Positions 41,536 to 43,682 of a stretch of 43,682 nt of DNA are shown here, piece after piece. The notes beneath the pieces were generated by a model, which had not been told where the DNA came from, searched no databases, and saw only the letters and a list, made by a program, of their open reading frames with translations. Where the stretch lies: assembly GCA_015068855.1 (NCBI GenBank), contig SVJS01000008.1, positions 1 to 43,682 on the forward strand, in the 5' to 3' direction. Within the stretch, counting starts at the first letter, position 1. Each line of letters starts with the position of its first letter. The stretch comes from Oscillospiraceae bacterium. GTDB lineage: Bacteria > Bacillota > Clostridia > UBA1381 > UBA9506. The position numbers and the translations under genes were made by a program.

Positions 41536-41538
41536 TAC

Positions 41539-41562
41539 CTATTTAGATTTTTTTCTAAATAG
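41539..41562. promoter_or_regulatory. SdpR-type operator, upstream copy
   Basis: CTATTTAGA / TCTAAATAG, 9-bp arms with a 6-bp spacer, directly upstream of the -35. Confidence 0.75.
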
Positions 41563-41584
41563 TTCCCAAGCCTTGACAACAAAA

Positions 41585-41619
41585 GAAAAAAGAACCACCG
41601 GGGGGTGGTTCTTTTTTTT
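41585..41619. terminator. Bidirectional terminator
   Basis: AAAGAACCACC ggg GGTGGTTCTTT with A- and T-runs. On the minus strand it ends the 41653-42003 gene. Confidence 0.85.
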
Positions 41620-41652
41620 GAAAGAGTGGACAAAATTTTATCCAATCTTCTT

Positions 41653-42003
41653 TCACTCTGCTTGATTGAGTTTTTTCTGCTTGCTGTATCCGATAAAACC
41701 TAAAACTAAAATCGGCACGCCAAACATTGCATACATCAAGAAAAACAATGTTCCAACAGAGTACAAAATTGCGCCTACCAACGCGGCCCAGCTTTTTCTT
41801 GCCAAAACACCTATCCAACCAAAAACCGCACCGATTAAAAACATTATCATGTGAGGCATAACCACGGCTGTGGCTATTGCTCCGCCTACGACTTCCGCTC
41901 CTTCTGCATTAGCTGTTTCTCCAAAGAAGTACGAAATTAAATAAACCGCATAAATCGTTGCTAATGCCGTTGCCGCCAATAGAATTTTACTTCTTCCTTT
42001 CAT
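41653..42003 (-). CDS. Small multi-pass membrane protein, unknown
   Basis: 116 aa with four hydrophobic stretches (ILLAATALATIYAVYLISYF, ATAVVMPHMIMFLIGAVFGW, AALVGAILYSVGTLFFLMYA, VPILVLGFIGY) and a basic tail. No family recognised with confidence. GGGAGG lies upstream. Confidence 0.65.
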   Translation of the reverse strand: MKGRSKILLAATALATIYAVYLISYFFGETANAEGAEVVGGAIATAVVMPHMIMFLIGAVFGWIGVLARKSWAALVGAILYSVGTLFFLMYAMFGVPILVLGFIGYSKQKKLNQAE

Positions 42004-42022
42004 ACTTTAATCCCTCCCTTTA

Positions 42023-42649
42023 TTAATATTTTGTAGATATTTTATGTGCATACTTTTTTATGTCGCTGATTGAAGCTTCTTTATTTCCCCATTCAGTGCC
42101 ATCCGAAAAGTATACACTATAAATATAAACATCGCCTGATTTTATCTCTGAATCCAATAACTGCCAACTTCTAGAACTCGAAGCACCAGGAGCAATTGGA
42201 TTATCCGTGTATAATTCATTAGTTGTAAATATGGTATTTACATCCGCACCATAAACATCCCTAGGCGAAAAGTACAATTTGATAGCCGCAATTTCCTTGT
42301 CTGTATTGTTGTTAAATGTACATTTTATTTCTGGTACACCAATAATATTATCATACATTGATGAATAAACTTCCACAGGACACTTCCCGGCAAATTCTGT
42401 AAGTATCGAATTTGTTTCTGTGCTTACTTGTGTCGATTCCGTTAAATCTTTTGGGTCTGTATCTCCCCCAAATATAATTGAAAAACAAATGATAGCTACA
42501 AGAATAATTGTAACAGTTAATCCAATATTCTTTTCCTTAGTATTTTCCGGTTGTATTAGTGCCTGTTTTTGTTTCTCAAACTCATCCTGCGAAATTACTC
42601 CCATGTCCAATAATTCTTTTAGTTGTCTTAATTTATCTATGTTAAGCAT
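42023..42649 (-). CDS. SHOCT-domain membrane-anchored protein
   Basis: 208 aa from ATG 42649 (AAGGAGA 6 nt upstream); the longer in-frame extension is promoter DNA. Residues 3-32 (LDKLRQLKELLDMGVISQDEFEKQK type) form a SHOCT motif. One transmembrane helix follows (IGLTVTIILVAIICFSIIFGG), then an outside beta domain (IIGVPEIKCTFNNNTDKEIA, then LYFSPRDVYGADV) resembling DUF5780. SHOCT modules often mediate oligomerization. Divergent from a small XRE regulator. Confidence 0.75.
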   Translation of the reverse strand: MLNIDKLRQLKELLDMGVISQDEFEKQKQALIQPENTKEKNIGLTVTIILVAIICFSIIFGGDTDPKDLTESTQVSTETNSILTEFAGKCPVEVYSSMYDNIIGVPEIKCTFNNNTDKEIAAIKLYFSPRDVYGADVNTIFTTNELYTDNPIAPGASSSRSWQLLDSEIKSGDVYIYSVYFSDGTEWGNKEASISDIKKYAHKISTKY

Positions 42650-42695
42650 AAAAAGTTCTCCTTTTCTTAAAATATACCATATCGGGATTATTTGT

Positions 42696-42724
42696 ATTAT
42701 ACCATTATGGGATAATAAAGTCAA
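42696..42724 (-). promoter_or_regulatory. Promoter of the SHOCT gene with repeated operator-like motif
   Basis: Minus strand TTGACT (42724-42719), 17-bp spacer, TATAAT (42701-42696). The motif ATCCCATAATGGTATA within it recurs as ATCCCGATATGGTATA about 24 bp downstream, likely sites for the adjacent XRE protein. Confidence 0.7.
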
Positions 42725-42735
42725 GGGGTGTTTTA

Positions 42736-42942
42736 ATGAGATTAAAAGAATTAAGAAAACAAAAAGGAATATCACAGCTAAAACTATCAATAGAATTAAA
42801 TACCAGCCAGAACACAATTAGTCGCTACGAAACAGGAACAAGGGAACCGGGTATTAATGAATTAATACAGATTGCTGATTACTTTCAAGTTTCTGTTGAC
42901 TATTTATTGGAGAGAACAGATAATCCTAAGATGTATAAATAA
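42736..42942 (+). CDS. Small XRE-family regulator
   Basis: 68 aa single HTH (MRLKELRKQKGISQLKLSIE, then NTSQNTISRYETGTREPGIN) with AGGGGTG upstream. Divergent from the SHOCT gene and probably regulates it and itself. Followed by a terminator (ACCACCC tatt GGGTGGT, 42947-42970). Confidence 0.85.
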   Translation: MRLKELRKQKGISQLKLSIELNTSQNTISRYETGTREPGINELIQIADYFQVSVDYLLERTDNPKMYK

Positions 42943-43012
42943 AAAAACCACCCTATTGGGTGGTTTTTTTGTGGAAGAGATGAATGGTTTGGATGACATA
43001 TTATTTAGTGAA

Positions 43013-43172
43013 ATCGTGCCAAGCACGATGAAATCCAAACGAGTTTGGATGAAATCAAAGCTTTGCAGCTTTGATGAAATTAAATCCGTCTTTTTATCCG
43101 CCGCAGGCGATTTCATCACGGAGTGATTTCATCTGCGATAGCAGATTTATTCCGTCTACAAGACGGATTTAA
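43013..43172. repeat. Hairpin array with GATGAAATC / GATTTCATC linkers
   Basis: Successive stems: ATCGTGC/GCACGAT, ATCCAAAC/GTTTGGAT, ATCAAAGC/GCTTTGAT, then ATCCGCC/GGCGAT, ATCAC/GTGAT, ATCTGC/GCAGAT, TCCGTC/GACGGA. The first three are joined by GAA (giving GATGAAATC), the later ones by TTC (giving GATTTCATC). TTAAATCCGTC (43080-43090) is also complementary to GACGGATTTAA (43162-43172), closing the right half. The open frames across it have no ribosome site or family resemblance. Confidence 0.85.
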
Positions 43173-43174
43173 CT

Positions 43175-43208
43175 GAAAAAAGCACTTGCAATTTGCAAGT
43201 GCTTTTTT
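43175..43208. terminator. Terminator after the second tRNA-Asn tail
   Basis: AAGCACTTGCA att TGCAAGTGCTT flanked by A- and T-runs. Likely the ancestral terminator of the rRNA-tRNA-Asn transcript (minus strand). Confidence 0.85.
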
Positions 43209-43450
43209 CGTGGCTCCCCGAGTTGGACTCGAACCAACGACAAAGGCGAGTTGAAACCAGCGCTTCATTCTTCGCAGCTTAAAAGCCACTCGAATTCAGC
43301 GGGTTTCGGCCAATTCTCGCCCTCCCTGCATCGTCCGCAGGACGCGGTCGGGCTCGAACCAGTTAACAGCTCGCGCCGCGGCTGTTAACCTATTGTAATT
43401 CGTACTAATCTAACTTAGAAACACGAAAAAAACCACCCTAACGGGTGGTC
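43204..43450 (-). mobile_element. Short non-coding insert between two copies of the tRNA-Asn 3' tail
   Basis: A 40-bp sequence covering a T-run, the acceptor, T arm and variable loop of tRNA-Asn occurs at 43451-43490 and exactly again at 43204-43243 (247-bp period). The insert has a terminator by the tRNA (ACCACCC/GGGTGGT, 43425-43450), a 15-nt inverted copy of the anticodon arm (43376-43390), a hairpin CCTGC/GCAGG (43325-43341) and the 55-nt block shared with the tRNA-Ser insert. No gene. Confidence 0.7.
43253..43307 (-). ncRNA. Conserved structured block, Asn copy
   Basis: Same 55-nt element as 16346-16400. Here the third hairpin reads GCTTTTAAGC on the minus strand, where the Ser copy reads CCTTTTAAGG, a compensatory swap. 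An outer GGCGAG/CTCGCC pairing (43244-43249 with 43316-43321) extends the closing stem. Confidence 0.5.
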
Positions 43451-43460
43451 TTTTTCGTGG

Positions 43461-43533
43461 CTCCCCGAGTTGGACTCGAACCAACGACAACGCGGTTAAC
43501 AGCCGCGGGCTCTACCGACTGAGCTATCGAGGA
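43461..43533 (-). tRNA. tRNA-Asn(GUU)
   Basis: TCCTCGATAGCTCAGTCGG start; anticodon stem CGCGG/CCGCG with loop CTGTTAA giving GUU; discriminator G; CCA encoded at 43460-43458. Located just downstream of the 5S gene, so it belongs to an rRNA operon. Confidence 0.95.
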
Positions 43534-43540
43534 ATAGGCA

Positions 43541-43565
43541 CAGGCAGAACATAACGTTCTGCCTG
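43541..43565. other. Hairpin between 5S rRNA and tRNA-Asn
   Basis: CAGGCAGAAC ataac GTTCTGCCTG, perfect 10-bp stem. No T-run toward the tRNA, so more likely an RNA processing stem than a terminator. Confidence 0.6.
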
Positions 43566-43570
43566 TTTGT

Positions 43571-43682
43571 TCCGGCGATGATCTATTTTCCCGGGCGGTC
43601 GCCCACCAAGTATCGTCAACGCGAGAGAGCTTAACTACCGTGTTCGGGATGGGAACGGGTGGGACCTCTCTGCCATGATCAC
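43571..43682 (-). rRNA. rrf: 5S ribosomal RNA (5' end cut by the window)
   Basis: Minus strand contains GATCATGGCAGAGAGGTCCC, then CCCGTTCCCATCCCGAACAC and GGTAGTTAAGCTCTC, the universal 5S core, ending near ATCATCGCCGG. Only the first few bases are missing. The rest of the rRNA operon would lie to the right. Confidence 0.93.

Noticed and set aside
42872-43126. 84-aa frame running from the XRE gene end through the hairpin array
   Set aside because: It overlaps the XRE gene in another frame and its sequence is explained by palindromes.
43013-43172. CRISPR-like array
   Set aside because: The constant part is only 9 bp, inverts halfway, and the variable parts are palindromes of different length; no cas genes nearby.

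Overview
The window looks like chromosome from a low-to-mid GC anaerobic Firmicute of the Clostridia (Oscillospirales/Lachnospirales type). The evidence is strong AGGAGG ribosome binding sites, sigma-A promoters with 17-bp spacers, an oxygen-sensitive ThiH, a TPP riboswitch with an intrinsic terminator, SLH-domain surface protein, a stand-alone GMP synthetase ATP-PPase and encoded CCA ends on the tRNAs. I cannot name a species.

Layout. 1-2771 is the right end of an integrated, probably mobilizable element (RepA-like ATPase start, MobC-like protein, tyrosine integrase, excisionase, divergent repressor with paired operators) abutting the 3' end of guaA. guaA carries an apparent one-base deletion. 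Next come an SLH surface protein (3930-5489) and a TPP-riboswitch-controlled thiSFGHED operon (5624-10186). 10200-12080 holds a six-tRNA operon facing a divergent tRNA-Ala gene, plus unusual repeats. 12100-16200 holds a secreted protein of unknown function and a P-type cation ATPase behind a probable yybP-ykoY (Mn2+) riboswitch. tRNA-Ser follows. 16833-29710 is a catabolic island: four tandem DUF4838 glycoside-hydrolase-like paralogs, an MgtC-like protein, an AGCS symporter, KDG kinase, KDPG aldolase and an AraC regulator. 29767-32231 is aspartase with a divergent LysR regulator. 32255-33900 is an AT-rich accessory patch with a REP-associated tyrosine transposase. 33974-40563 is an aromatic amino acid operon (aroF-tyrA-aroB-aroC-pheA-aroE/K) preceded by a leader peptide and attenuator. 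The right end has an sdpRI-like pair, small membrane and regulatory genes, a hairpin array, tRNA-Asn and the start of a 5S rRNA gene.

Most unusual signals. (1) At all four transcription-terminal tRNAs (Lys, Ala, Ser, Asn) the tRNA 3' tail including CCA is duplicated 170-367 bp downstream. The order is always tRNA, terminator, short non-coding insert, tRNA tail, second terminator. The Ser and Asn inserts share a 55-nt block whose differences fit a four-way-junction RNA, including one compensatory base-pair swap. This could be a family of tiny non-autonomous elements targeting tRNA 3' ends. (2) An array of six to seven different hairpins is joined by GATGAAATC linkers that switch to the reverse complement halfway. 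(3) The aro operon has a leader peptide containing YFYFYF plus competing hairpins, i.e. ribosome-mediated attenuation. (4) The DUF4838/AGCS/KDG cluster suggests uptake and cytoplasmic cleavage of an unknown uronate-type conjugate.

The functional calls are from reading the sequence only. No database or folding program was run.
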